A stretch of DNA of 61,781 bases from a virus, in the IMG/VR virus record IMGVR_UViG_3300028374_000014, positions 1 to 61,781 of that record; one strand, written 5' to 3'. The notes under the pieces are model-generated. The model was not told the origin of the DNA. It saw only the letters and a program-made list of their open reading frames with translations, and ran no database searches. The position numbers were made by a program, and so were the translations under genes. Of the stretch, positions 40,010-48,900 are shown piece by piece (the stretch's first letter is position 1; every line of letters begins with the position of its first letter).

Positions 40010-40882
40010 TTATTCTTCACTAAAATATTCCTTTGCGTCTCTGTAGCCGTATTCCATGCTTTGCAAAATTCGATCATGATCAAAATCTAATGAACTATAT
40101 GGCAGTTTTCCATTTGGTCTGATCACGTTAATCTTGACAAATCTTTTTTCCCGAAAGGTTTTAGGTGATTTAATAGCTGATTCATTGTACAACTGAGCAA
40201 TTTTCAAATCGTTCTCAATAATTTCATTCATCATAATTCCCAAGATGCGAGGTGCATCTTGCGTAACCTTGGGCTTCTTGATATTAGAAATGAGGTATCT
40301 ATCTTGTGCTAGTATTACATCAACTTCATCAACCCCACCTACTTCAATAGCAATCTTGAGAGGAGTAACATCTCGAATACCACCGTCAGTGTACCATTGT
40401 TCGCCAATTTGAACAGGTGTCAACATTACAGGGAATGCAGCAGATGCTTCAATATATTTGAGTACATTTTTGTTTCTGTTTGTTTTATAAGAGATAGTAC
40501 CATTATTAAGTGATACAACCCCCATGTAGAAATCGACATCAGATCTATATAACATGTCTGTGTCTAATTTTTCATTGATTATCTTTGACAGAGGTTTTGA
40601 ATTGTACACACTTTTTTCCCAAGGAACCGTTACCGGCCAAGCAAACCATTTCTTGTATATACTTTTTGTATCAATTTCTCTCCACAAACCGACCAGTTCT
40701 TTCAACGCCGTGTCTTGATTCTCTTTTTTATACTGACACAACAACGAACCATTCAATGCACCAACCGATACACCCGACACAACGTCATAACGACGGCCTT
40801 GATCCACAATTAAATGTTTTAGTGCTCCAGCTTGATATGCTCCCTTGGAACCGCCGCCAGATAAGACAAGGGCGCGTTTCAT
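40010..40882 (-). CDS. Patatin-like phospholipase
   Basis: A 290-residue patatin-family lipid acyl hydrolase. The oxyanion-hole loop SGGGSKGAYQAG is at 8-19, the nucleophile elbow GVSVG at 37-41 (Ser39) and the catalytic Asp165 in DGG (165-167): a complete Ser-Asp dyad. There is no signal peptide, so it acts in the cytoplasm or is exported by other means. The length is usual for bacterial patatins. Its start overlaps the stop of the upstream small gene (ATGA). Patatins cleave membrane phospholipids. In a phage late operon next to small membrane proteins, a role in lysis or envelope disruption is possible; effects on host lipids or an anti-defence role are alternatives. Confidence 0.88.
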   Translation of the reverse strand: MKRALVLSGGGSKGAYQAGALKHLIVDQGRRYDVVSGVSVGALNGSLLCQYKKENQDTALKELVGLWREIDTKSIYKKWFAWPVTVPWEKSVYNSKPLSKIINEKLDTDMLYRSDVDFYMGVVSLNNGTISYKTNRNKNVLKYIEASAAFPVMLTPVQIGEQWYTDGGIRDVTPLKIAIEVGGVDEVDVILAQDRYLISNIKKPKVTQDAPRILGIMMNEIIENDLKIAQLYNESAIKSPKTFREKRFVKINVIRPNGKLPYSSLDFDHDRILQSMEYGYRDAKEYFSEE

Positions 40883-41067
40883 CCGGTTTCCCCTAAATAA
40901 TGTTTAAGCAATTTTGTGTATTGTTCACCGAGGCGGCGCCGTTGTACTGGTCGTGAAATTTCAGTAATTGATTCTTTATTAATTCGCTTTAGTCGTTCTT
41001 CAAATTCGGCAGAACTTATTTTTTTATGGGTGGGTTTGTGGGGTTTCAAGGTAAGCTTCCTTCGCAT
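40879..41067 (-). CDS. Small basic hypothetical protein, 62 aa
   Basis: A 62-residue basic protein: MRRKLTLKPHKPTHKKISS, a helix AEFEERLKRINKES, and RRLGEQYTKLLKHYLGETG. It overlaps the upstream membrane gene by 44 bases in another frame, more than is usual here, so the true start may be later. Its TGA overlaps the lipase ATG. No family recognised. Confidence 0.45.
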   Translation of the reverse strand: MRRKLTLKPHKPTHKKISSAEFEERLKRINKESITEISRPVQRRRLGEQYTKLLKHYLGETG

Positions 41068-41224
41068 TTTGATAAAGTTTAATTATTCTGTTTTCTTCAG
41101 GTAATTCACATGTTTGTCTAGCTGCATTATAATATAGATTCTTTGGATTCATAAACGCTAGCAATACGCACACTAATAATGCCAATACCAACAGCGATAT
41201 ATTTGATCCTTTGCTATTACTCAT
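41024..41224 (-). CDS. Small single-span membrane protein, 66 aa
   Basis: A 66-residue protein with a short polar N-terminus, a strong hydrophobic helix (ISLLVLALLVCVLLAFM at 9-25) and a soluble C-terminal part containing a Cys (RQTCELPEENRII). Start and stop overlap neighbours. The build could suit an o-spanin-like or other lysis-cluster protein, but the hydrophobic stretch has no clear lipobox, so it is probably a membrane-anchored protein. Confidence 0.5.
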   Translation of the reverse strand: MSNSKGSNISLLVLALLVCVLLAFMNPKNLYYNAARQTCELPEENRIIKLYQNAKEAYLETPQTHP

Positions 41225-41709
41225 AGTCCTATCTTGTTTACTTCACGATGCAATAAAAACATCCCAATCGAGACAGCAATTCCACTAGAAAAGTATACTG
41301 GTTTCTCCAACCTATCCCACAGGGTTCTTTTATGTTGTTTTTTTAAGCTCTTGTATAAGTCATCAATCTGATCATTTTTGAGTGTCAAGCGGTTTTCCCA
41401 CATCTTCTCTTGCCATTTTAATTCGGTAGTTGCGTTATCAAGTTTTAATTGCAATTGCAGTGTAGCTTTTGTAACCTCGTAATCTACTCTAGCTTGTGTC
41501 TTTGCTTCAGAAACACTAACGGTTGTTTGCAGTTCTGCAAAAGCTTCCGGCGATAACAACACGCCGGCATATGTCGCTGTTTCGCCAGCTTGAACATACG
41601 ATATTTTCTTTTCTTGTGCGAAAGCTTTTGGCGCAGAGAACAGGATAGCCGTGAGTATTATAAAATATGTAATCGTAAAAGCCAAATTATCTTTAGTCCA
41701 TTTAGTCAT
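41221..41709 (-). CDS. Membrane-anchored coiled-coil protein, spanin-like, 162 aa
   Basis: A 162-residue protein. An N-terminal hydrophobic segment (FTITYFIILTAILF at 11-24) ends in APKAFAQE, which looks like a signal-peptide cleavage region. A long charged helix follows (residues ~65-130, KLDNATTELKWQEKMWENRL), then a second hydrophobic segment near the C-terminus (VYFSSGIAVSIGMFLL). The helix-plus-membrane build recalls spanin-like or envelope-spanning proteins. It overlaps both neighbours by four bases. Function inferred only from build. Confidence 0.45.
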   Translation of the reverse strand: MTKWTKDNLAFTITYFIILTAILFSAPKAFAQEKKISYVQAGETATYAGVLLSPEAFAELQTTVSVSEAKTQARVDYEVTKATLQLQLKLDNATTELKWQEKMWENRLTLKNDQIDDLYKSLKKQHKRTLWDRLEKPVYFSSGIAVSIGMFLLHREVNKIGL

Positions 41710-42848
41710 TTTTTATCCTTTTTTCTGTAATACTCAACGTACCCCCAATCAAGTTTACTAACTCTTTCGTATTCAGGAGTATCTTGGAGTTTGCTAATTG
41801 CCCTCTGTGCCGTCATCAATTTTGATTCAGTAAATGGAACATCTTCTGACCATTTTACTTCTTCGACAAAGCCAATATCGGGTAAAACATCAGTCTTGAA
41901 CCAAATCGCTATTATCTGACCTTCATCTTTCGTAATATGTGTTGTTTGAACAGATGGTAAAAACGTTCCATATGTTAATGATATAGCGTCTACAGTGTCG
42001 GTACCGAATTTTATGTATGGCGGCGTCTGTAACAGCTTATTTGACGCCATTATCTCACCTGCTCGCTTGGCAGTAGTGAAATGAATAAAGGAGTCATTCT
42101 CGATAGACATCTTAAACATAACCTGATCTTCTTTTTGATCAAATCTTGCGACCAGATCTTCTCGAACTCGACCACGAACATGCTTTAGTTTACCAAGGTT
42201 TTCTAATTGTGTTAAAACATCATGTTGTGGTTTACGCCATTTAAACGCCAGTGGATGCCTTTCCCAATTCGTATAATACGGATCTTTTTTGGCAGCTTTG
42301 ATGGCTGCTCGGAACGAACACTCAGGATAACCTTGATTTTTAGGAAGAGGTTCCTTTTCGACATCATTACGCTTTTGATCGTAATATATCCAGATATCTA
42401 ACGCTTCTGGAGTTACGGAGTTTCTGTCAGACATTAACCACGTATCGTGTTTATCACACAGTTCCATAGCAATATCATACAGAAGCGGCCCGAAGCCTTG
42501 AGATGCCTTCACCCATTGTATCATCATCCCGCCGCAAACATCTTCGTAGGATAACCACATCATTCCATAAATGGGAGCGCCTGATTTATGGTCTAGTGTA
42601 CTACCGTACATATCAGTTAGAAAAATCATTGCATGATTCTTCGGAGTAAACTTTACTGATACATTGATATCTTCTGGGAGTTCGTTAGGTGATACGGCGT
42701 CTTCCTGCAACATATCATGGAAACCGTAACTTCCATACGCAGGATCTACCGGTGCTTGCTGTGTGTCAAATGCAGTATCTTGTTTTGCGGGTAAGGCATA
42801 ATTTTGTACTAGCCTATCCCATTCTTCTTTCCAAACTTTTTTACTCAT
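41706..42848 (-). CDS. GNAT-like protein with second C-terminal domain, 380 aa
   Basis: A 380-residue two-domain protein. Residues ~60-160 share with the neighbour at 42841 the pattern ASQGFGPLLYDIAMELC, then SDR...S/TPEAL-WIYY, resembling the acetyl-CoA-binding core (motif A, Q/R-x-x-G-x-G/A type) of GNAT acetyltransferases. Residues ~250-350 form a different domain with FIHFTTAKRAGEIMASNKLL, ISLTYGTFLPSVQT and IGFVEEVKWSEDV, which weakly recalls H-Y-E ADP-ribosyltransferase folds. Substrates unknown. The N-terminus lacks the cargo peptide. Overlaps its neighbours by 4 and 8 bases. Confidence 0.45.
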   Translation of the reverse strand: MSKKVWKEEWDRLVQNYALPAKQDTAFDTQQAPVDPAYGSYGFHDMLQEDAVSPNELPEDINVSVKFTPKNHAMIFLTDMYGSTLDHKSGAPIYGMMWLSYEDVCGGMMIQWVKASQGFGPLLYDIAMELCDKHDTWLMSDRNSVTPEALDIWIYYDQKRNDVEKEPLPKNQGYPECSFRAAIKAAKKDPYYTNWERHPLAFKWRKPQHDVLTQLENLGKLKHVRGRVREDLVARFDQKEDQVMFKMSIENDSFIHFTTAKRAGEIMASNKLLQTPPYIKFGTDTVDAISLTYGTFLPSVQTTHITKDEGQIIAIWFKTDVLPDIGFVEEVKWSEDVPFTESKLMTAQRAISKLQDTPEYERVSKLDWGYVEYYRKKDKK

Positions 42849-43482
42849 ACGAAAATTCGTCCCAATTTGGGTTAATATCTAAACTACCTCTATCCATTGC
42901 ATCCGTAGATTCTTCAGGTCGAAATCTACCATATGATTCAAAGGCTTTAATCGTGTCCATGTTATCTTTTCGATATATCTTAGACAATGGCGATTGCGGA
43001 AATGGCTGCGCGCCGCCGTATGCTCTAGAATACTCGACTGAATTCATTGTGCAATTATCTTTTTTTGTTGGAGTTAACGTATTTTTCAAGTCGTCCAATT
43101 GTAGAATTTTTACCTCGGGGCGATTCTTGAGGTAAAATAACCACACTTTGTATGCAGCTTCTGACACAACAACACGATCGCATGTTAAACCGCCGGCATC
43201 TGCACTAGCATATTCCATTGCCACGTCATACAAGAGTGGCCCAAAACCCTTATCCGCTTTGGACCAAGTAACTTGGTATGCGTTCAGGCATGGACCGTAT
43301 TCTATCCCGTAACCGGGACTTGACACTGGCAAGTGTTCTATTTCTACATTCGCGTGTACATGGTTTCTGGAATCGTCTACTAAATAAAAGTCGATCGCAT
43401 TTTCATGGGGTTTCTCGTTATAATAAACTACCAGTCTTCCCTTGATAGCCATTTCTGTATTTACTGATTCTTCATTGATCAT
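42841..43482 (-). CDS. GNAT-like protein, 213 aa
   Basis: A 213-residue protein whose core (AYQVTWSKADKGFGPLLYDV, then AMEYAS and CDRVVVSEAAYKVWLFYL) is paralogous to the first domain of the next gene (41706). The K-G-F-G-P-L-L-Y-D segment fits the pyrophosphate loop of GNAT folds. The C-terminal ~70 residues are polar and may be unfolded. Tandem copies suggest duplication followed by fusion of an extra domain in the downstream one. No substrate can be assigned. Confidence 0.45.
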   Translation of the reverse strand: MINEESVNTEMAIKGRLVVYYNEKPHENAIDFYLVDDSRNHVHANVEIEHLPVSSPGYGIEYGPCLNAYQVTWSKADKGFGPLLYDVAMEYASADAGGLTCDRVVVSEAAYKVWLFYLKNRPEVKILQLDDLKNTLTPTKKDNCTMNSVEYSRAYGGAQPFPQSPLSKIYRKDNMDTIKAFESYGRFRPEESTDAMDRGSLDINPNWDEFSYE

Positions 43483-43903
43483 CTCGATATCTCATAAAGT
43501 AAGTAGGGACGCGATATCCTACCATATTTGCTATGTTAATTCTTCCTCTGCCATCGCCGACCTGACAATTGTTATCATATTTGATAACTATTACGGGCGG
43601 CACACCGGTTTGCATCCATTTTGAAGCTTTCAACATCCATTGATATCCGCGAAAATCTTTCAGATCTTTGATCGTTGATGTTTCAGACAATGACAACCAT
43701 TTTGCCAAACCCCTGTCATATTCATAAAAATCAGGAACCTCTAATTCCCCTATATACTTGTGATCAAAATCATCTAAGTATAGATCATCATCAATATGCT
43801 CCAGAGATCTTATTGCACACAACATATCATGCAATAAACTTGCGCTCATATCAGTGTAATTATCTGGTATCCTGACCAATTCGGTCCAATGAACATCATT
43901 CAT
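43472..43903 (-). CDS. ParB/Srx-like small protein, 143 aa
   Basis: A 143-residue protein from the ATG at 43903. The C-terminal half, VPPVIVIKYDNNCQVGDGRGRI then NIANMVGYRVPTYFM (shown in parts), resembles the ParB/sulfiredoxin-type fold, where D-G-x-x-R precedes a helix and 'G-x-x-V-P'. Such domains bind or hydrolyse nucleotides or nick DNA. The N-terminal part is helical and acidic (YLDDFDHKYIGELEV). It overlaps the gene at 42841 by 11 bases. The family call is tentative. Confidence 0.45.
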   Translation of the reverse strand: MNDVHWTELVRIPDNYTDMSASLLHDMLCAIRSLEHIDDDLYLDDFDHKYIGELEVPDFYEYDRGLAKWLSLSETSTIKDLKDFRGYQWMLKASKWMQTGVPPVIVIKYDNNCQVGDGRGRINIANMVGYRVPTYFMRYRDDQ

Positions 43904-44285
43904 ATGTCCACCCCATTTCGTGTGCAATCTGTCTCAAAGTCTTTTCGGGGTTTTCTCGTATCTCGTTTGCCATTTTCTTCTCGTCTTCTTTAACATTCTT
44001 CTCAATTTCTTTCTTTTTCTCTTGATATTCCTTTTCATTTCTCTCTGCATCACCAAAGTATTCATCAAGATTTTCTCCCACTTCTTTGTCAATTTGCCTA
44101 TCAGTTAAATCGATTAATTCGCGTTCTTTATCAGCGAGATCACGTTCTTGTTTTAAAAGGTCAAATATTTTAGAAACATTTCCTTTTCCGCTAAAAAGAA
44201 GACTAAGAACAAAGCCTATAATGATCACAAAAATATACCAATAAGTTTTAATGAAAATCCATATCTTTTTCAAAGTTTTCTTCAT
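43896..44285 (-). CDS. Membrane-anchored coiled-coil protein (i-spanin-like), 129 aa
   Basis: A 129-residue protein: a basic N-terminus (MKKTLKKIWIFIKTY), one hydrophobic helix (WYIFVIIIGFVLSLLF at 16-31), then a nearly continuous charged coiled coil (residues ~45-118, Glu/Lys-rich). This N-in, C-out build is that of inner-membrane spanins (Rz type), which disrupt the outer membrane at lysis. No neighbouring lipoprotein partner is obvious. A structural membrane-linked role is an alternative. It follows the holin-like gene by seven bases. Confidence 0.5.
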   Translation of the reverse strand: MKKTLKKIWIFIKTYWYIFVIIIGFVLSLLFSGKGNVSKIFDLLKQERDLADKERELIDLTDRQIDKEVGENLDEYFGDAERNEKEYQEKKKEIEKNVKEDEKKMANEIRENPEKTLRQIAHEMGWTYE

Positions 44286-44292
44286 AACATCC

Positions 44293-44535
44293 TCACGGGC
44301 CGCTTGTTGCCTCTTCTTTTGTCATCCAGAGTTGCACAACATCTCGTACTTTTTTACCTAAGTTATAAGATAACAATGCGAAGAATACTGTCAACATCGA
44401 TGCGGGCACTTCTATCGTACTGAGCCAAAAGTGGACCATTACTACAAATGTTACCCAAAATGAGATTCGACCTAAACTAAATTTTTTGTTTTCTGTGATT
44501 ATCGCTAACCAATCAATTTCCTTGAGTTTTTTCAT
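44293..44535 (-). CDS. Small two-span membrane protein (holin-like), 80 aa
   Basis: An 80-residue protein from the ATG at 44535, chosen for the GGAGGG ribosome site six bases upstream. Two hydrophobic helices (SFWVTFVVMVHFWL and MLTVFFALLSYNLG) are separated by a short polar turn (STIEVPAS), with a charged C-terminus (KKVRDVVQLWMTKEEAT). The size and topology suit a class II-like holin, and a spanin-like gene follows. No endolysin is visible in the window, so lysis function is inferred. Confidence 0.45.
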   Translation of the reverse strand: MKKLKEIDWLAIITENKKFSLGRISFWVTFVVMVHFWLSTIEVPASMLTVFFALLSYNLGKKVRDVVQLWMTKEEATSGP

Positions 44536-44566
44536 CGCTAACCCTCCAAGTTGCGATATAAATAGT

Positions 44567-47500
44567 CTAAACTTGGACATGTGCGTAACCATTTTTCTTT
44601 TCAATTGTAATTTGTGTGTCTACAACGTCCTTGAAAGGGTCAAGATGTGATATCAAAATAACCTTAGAAAAATAGCTTTTAATCATCTCTAAAATGCGAA
44701 TAAATCCATCTTTTGTTTCTTCATCAAGCTCCGTGGCAGGTTCATCCAATATGAACAAGTCCCCCTTTGGCATCGTGGACACAGATAGCAGTGCGAGACG
44801 AATTGCGGTCGCTGCAAGAGTTTTTTCAGCGCCAGAACCGGTTTCAATTAATCTGGGATTATGTTTTGGGTGTTTAATGAAAATTTCGAGTTTATTATCG
44901 CTTGATTCGAAGAAAACTTCAAACTCAACAACATTTGCCAAGATTTTCGATATTTCTTGGTTAATAGCCGGCAGTCTTTTCTTGATAATATCAAAGGGGA
45001 TACCATTGGAGTGCATGCAACGCTTATACAGATCATAAGCAGTGTATTCCTTGCGCTGTTGTTCCAATTTTTGTCGTTCTTCGATAACATTTTCCAATTT
45101 TTGGTCAAAGTACCCTCTTTTAGCGTACATTTCACTAAGATTGTTCTTCGTTGCCGAAAGAGTCTTCTTTAACTCTTTAATTTGTGTTATCACTTCTGCC
45201 TGTTGCACTTTCTTTTCTTCCAAAGTGTTAATTTTACCGATATTTTCATCATAAACCTCTTTTTTTGACTCCAGTTCATGAATTTTTACGTTTGAAAACT
45301 TTATTCGACCTTTGCACTCACTAATTTTCGAACTCAAAAGAGGTATTGTGTGCTCTTTAACCTTAGTATGGTATTTTTTCATTGTTTCAAGCGTTTCTAG
45401 CTGGCTTTCGATGTGTTCGGAATCAATATTCTCTACCTTCTTAACATGTGCCGTATACTCACTATTAATTTTATCATATTTATCCCTAATTTTCTCTACA
45501 TTACCTATATCTTGTAATGTTTGGTACGCAGATTCAACTAAGCTACAAGAAGAATACTCTGAGTTACACGGAGCTTCTTTCAAGTGTCGTTCTGCGTCTT
45601 CAATTCTATCAATAGTGTTTTCATAACGAATTAAATCATCAAATTTTTCTTCTATTTGTTCCTGCAAGCGATTCAACAAGTCCTTATCTTTGATTAAATT
45701 TTCATATGAGATATTTTCTATCTTTTCTTCAAGTTCCGAAAGATTTTCCTCATTTGCTTCCAATTGTTCTTCGTAACCTTTCAACAACAGTTCATCTGTT
45801 CGTAACTCTTGACGAAATTCTTTAAGGTCTTTAACCAAACCTGAAATATCTTCCAATTCCTGTGGTACCGAGGAAACAAACGCAGTTAAATCTAACAACT
45901 CAGTATTCTTATTTTGAACTTCTCTTTCCAGAAGTTTAACTTCTTTCGTGTATTTATTAAGTTTGTCATAAACGTTTTTCTTTTCTTCTGTTAATTCTTC
46001 TAACTTTGCTTCGTAATCAACTGACTCTAACATCTTTAATGCACCTTTCAAGTCAGAAGAATGCTCGTTAGCCACTTTAAACTTTTTCTCAAAGAAATCG
46101 AGATCAAGAAATTTTGCCAATGTTTTCTTTCGTTCTGTTGAGCGCTGATCGATAAAAGTTAATGAGCCGAACTGCGCTGAAAAGGATGTGACCAAGAAAT
46201 CGTCCAAGGTACCAATCACAGACCGTATCTTATTGTCCGTGTCGCGGCGTGTAAGGCCGTTTAACGACTCTTCCTCACCGTTCACTACCTTAACAAAAGA
46301 AACGTCTGTGCGTGCCTCCTGCGTGACCTCACCGTGTAGCTTCTTTTTGTATTTTTCCGAAGTTCTTTCTACAATATACTTCTCATTATCAATTTTGAAC
46401 ACAACGCGACCACGAGAATTGTCCTTATGTTGATTAATCATATCACAATTCTTTCTAACATTTTTCGAGGTACTATTGAACAACGTGTACATTAGCGAAT
46501 CAATGATACTTGATTTGCCAGAATAACTTTTTCCAAAAATGCCCACCAAACCATTTAAGGATGAAAAATCGACTTTGTTTCCTTTGCCATAATTAAACAG
46601 ATTATCCCACTCAAGGTCTTCTACAGACCAGTGCACATTGCGAACCATCTCCTCTTCTGATAACACCTCTGAATTAATTTTACTGTTAATTTTTACGATG
46701 TCTTTTGAGATATCCTTTTCAATATCATAATCAACCAAGTATTCTTTAATCAGTTCTTCTTGAACCTTTGTGTCTCGAAGATTCTTTTTGGAAAATTCGT
46801 CATCAATGTTAACCTGTATTCTACCTTTCTTTGTTGCTCGATTCAGAAAGGACACTGACTGTGGTTTAAATTTGCGTTTAGCAACATCCATTGCCTTACG
46901 CATCACATCTAATGAAATATGATAATCTGAGACCAATCTCAACCTTGCATTAGATGGCACACTGATCTTATATGGGATTCTGCCCTTTGGAGTGAGAGAA
47001 ATTGTTACAAACGGTTTCGGGTTTGTAAGCTGCACATGGCGACAATCATAATCTTTTTTGTCTTTAATTTCCCAAATCAAATAACCTTTGTCATTTGTTT
47101 CACCAAAATTCTGTGTTATTAGACTACCGGGGTATCTCACCTTGCCTAACTTATCTAGTGTTTGATTTGTTTTGTGAATATCGCCGAGCAAAGCGTAATC
47201 ATATTTTACCAATTCTTCTAACTCTAGATCGCCATGCTCTAAAACACGACCAATATCTGTCACCGAGTTACTAACGCAACCGTGGTAAATAGCAGCATTA
47301 AGTTTTTTATCATCAATGATCGATGGCCAATTGTCTTCATCGAAAATCGATAAGTGATAAAAATCTATATCAGGAAACCGGAATATATTCGCGTCGCGGG
47401 AATAGAACAAGTTATCATTATCAATGTTATTTACCACCGGTGTAATAGAGTCCATACGAGATGGTGTACGAAGTAAACCATCATGATTACCGGGAATAAC

Positions 47501-47725
47501 AATAGTTTTTGTGATATCGGCAAGCGTTTGCAAAAAGCGCGTTGCCATATCAATATATTCTGGGGATATTTGTGTTTTCGTATGTGCGACGTCACCGGCG
47601 ACTACAATATAGTCGGGTTTCTCTTTACGTAAGTCTGTATAAAGCTGATCAAATACATTTTCGTATACATCATGATACTTAAGGTTACGAATATGAACAT
47701 CCGCAATGTGTGCAATTTTCAACAT
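44567..47725 (-). CDS. Fused Mre11/Rad50-type recombination nuclease (gp47-gp46 fusion)
   Basis: A 1052-residue single chain. Residues 1-~340 are a calcineurin-type nuclease: IADVHIRN (Asp9, His11), VAGDVAHTK (Asp45), IPGNHDG (Asn80, His81), YHGC (His148), GDIHKTN (Asp182, His184). Residues ~370-1052 are an SMC-type ATPase: Walker A GKSYSGKSS (398-406), a long coiled coil with a mid Cys pair (PCNSEYSSCSL, zinc-hook-like with wider spacing), a signature ETGSGAEKT and Walker B LFILDEPATELD (near 990-1001). In T4 and E. coli these are two proteins (gp47/gp46, SbcD/SbcC) that process double-strand ends for recombination-dependent replication. I see no stop or frame break at the join. Confidence 0.92.
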   Translation of the reverse strand: MLKIAHIADVHIRNLKYHDVYENVFDQLYTDLRKEKPDYIVVAGDVAHTKTQISPEYIDMATRFLQTLADITKTIVIPGNHDGLLRTPSRMDSITPVVNNIDNDNLFYSRDANIFRFPDIDFYHLSIFDEDNWPSIIDDKKLNAAIYHGCVSNSVTDIGRVLEHGDLELEELVKYDYALLGDIHKTNQTLDKLGKVRYPGSLITQNFGETNDKGYLIWEIKDKKDYDCRHVQLTNPKPFVTISLTPKGRIPYKISVPSNARLRLVSDYHISLDVMRKAMDVAKRKFKPQSVSFLNRATKKGRIQVNIDDEFSKKNLRDTKVQEELIKEYLVDYDIEKDISKDIVKINSKINSEVLSEEEMVRNVHWSVEDLEWDNLFNYGKGNKVDFSSLNGLVGIFGKSYSGKSSIIDSLMYTLFNSTSKNVRKNCDMINQHKDNSRGRVVFKIDNEKYIVERTSEKYKKKLHGEVTQEARTDVSFVKVVNGEEESLNGLTRRDTDNKIRSVIGTLDDFLVTSFSAQFGSLTFIDQRSTERKKTLAKFLDLDFFEKKFKVANEHSSDLKGALKMLESVDYEAKLEELTEEKKNVYDKLNKYTKEVKLLEREVQNKNTELLDLTAFVSSVPQELEDISGLVKDLKEFRQELRTDELLLKGYEEQLEANEENLSELEEKIENISYENLIKDKDLLNRLQEQIEEKFDDLIRYENTIDRIEDAERHLKEAPCNSEYSSCSLVESAYQTLQDIGNVEKIRDKYDKINSEYTAHVKKVENIDSEHIESQLETLETMKKYHTKVKEHTIPLLSSKISECKGRIKFSNVKIHELESKKEVYDENIGKINTLEEKKVQQAEVITQIKELKKTLSATKNNLSEMYAKRGYFDQKLENVIEERQKLEQQRKEYTAYDLYKRCMHSNGIPFDIIKKRLPAINQEISKILANVVEFEVFFESSDNKLEIFIKHPKHNPRLIETGSGAEKTLAATAIRLALLSVSTMPKGDLFILDEPATELDEETKDGFIRILEMIKSYFSKVILISHLDPFKDVVDTQITIEKKNGYAHVQV

Positions 47726-47728
47726 GTC

Positions 47729-47953
47729 TTATCCATATAGAAGTTCTTTAACATTCAAAGCGATCCAATACTGCGTGAAATCGTCGTTGCTTTGTACTGG
47801 CAGGACTGTCAATTTTTTGCAGTTAGGACACTTTAAAGATTCGGCTTTTCCTTTTTCCAATTGCTCCTTGGTAGACACTTCAGAACAAAAGTAACAGATT
47901 CCGTATTTTGCTTTTGCCAAAGCTTTGCGATTGTATATACATTTAGTATTCAT
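47729..47953 (-). CDS. Small zinc-ribbon protein, 74 aa
   Basis: A 74-residue protein with two Cys pairs, C-Y-F-C (20-23) and C-P-N-C (42-45), a zinc-ribbon spacing, and a basic N-terminus (MNTKCIYNRKALAKAKYG). It lies between primase and the recombination nuclease (overlap of 4 bases with the primase gene; 3-base gap to the nuclease). Such small ribbons often bind nucleic acid or a polymerase. No family named. Confidence 0.6.
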   Translation of the reverse strand: MNTKCIYNRKALAKAKYGICYFCSEVSTKEQLEKGKAESLKCPNCKKLTVLPVQSNDDFTQYWIALNVKELLYG

Positions 47954-48900
47954 ATGGCGATCCTCAGTTTTTCTTTCAGCAAATTTGAAGAAGTTATCAG
48001 AGTTGATGTCTTCTTTAATTCTGCGAATTGCTCTTTACTTAAATCACCAATGTCGCCGCTCAATACTGTTGTATCAATAGCGTGTACTTCAACATCATAT
48101 CGGAGTAATTCTTCAGCAATCCGATGCATTTTTTTCACTGCATCAGGATCTAGGGCTAAGTAGATTGGTGTGTCATGCTTTATAATCTCTTTAAAGGTCT
48201 TACTCCTTTTTCCAATTGTTGAACCTAGAAGAGGTATAGCGTTAGTTGCTTTAATAGCGTCAAAGACACCTTCCACAACAGTTAAATCACTTTCCCAATC
48301 AACATATAACTCATTAAATATTATTTTTTGTTTGTTTGCCTTTGGGTTCCAATATTTTGTTGATAAGCTCTCGCGATAAGCTCTCGCCACAAAATAGTTT
48401 ACATCACCGCTACTATTAAATGATGGTATGATGATTCTGCCGCCATAATCTCCATATGGACAGTAACCCATTTTCCAATATAAAATATCGTAATCTGCTA
48501 GGCCGCGGCTGGCAAGATAATTTTTTGCCATCCGGTATTCTTGATTGTTTTGATGTTTAGTTAAGGTTCGAAATTCCTCGGGTAGTTGTAGTGCGGGTTC
48601 AACAAATTTTTCTTCTGAATAAAGATCATCCAAATACTCCCTTAAATCGGTGGGCAACCCTATCTCATCATCAAATTGCTTCCACAATTCCTTTTCTGAT
48701 ATAGTTCCCCATTTTCGGACTAATCGGTGTAGTTTAAATCCGCTATATTCGCAGATCCAACACTTCCAACAATTCTTGTCCAAGTTAACACTTAACTTGT
48801 TTTTGTGGTGATTACATTGAGGGCATGAAAAGAGATATTCTTTTCCCTCTTGTCGATATGATCCTAATACACTCGTTAAGACTTCGAGTTTTCTTCGCAA
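47950..48900 (-). CDS. DnaG-type primase
   Basis: A 316-residue primase. N-terminal zinc ribbon: Cys26 and Cys29 in CPQC, Cys47 and Cys50 in CWIC. Then a helical linker and a TOPRIM catalytic core: RIIIPSFNSSGDVNYFVARA, LTVVEGVFDAIKA (catalytic Glu) and YLALDPDAVKK (DxD-type acidic pair). It makes RNA primers for the lagging strand. Shorter than E. coli DnaG (581 aa), as in phage primases, and lacks a helicase domain. The start is a TTG with GGAGAACTACT upstream, within the end of the RuvC-like gene (25-base overlap). Confidence 0.88.
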   Translation of the reverse strand: MRRKLEVLTSVLGSYRQEGKEYLFSCPQCNHHKNKLSVNLDKNCWKCWICEYSGFKLHRLVRKWGTISEKELWKQFDDEIGLPTDLREYLDDLYSEEKFVEPALQLPEEFRTLTKHQNNQEYRMAKNYLASRGLADYDILYWKMGYCPYGDYGGRIIIPSFNSSGDVNYFVARAYRESLSTKYWNPKANKQKIIFNELYVDWESDLTVVEGVFDAIKATNAIPLLGSTIGKRSKTFKEIIKHDTPIYLALDPDAVKKMHRIAEELLRYDVEVHAIDTTVLSGDIGDLSKEQFAELKKTSTLITSSNLLKEKLRIAI

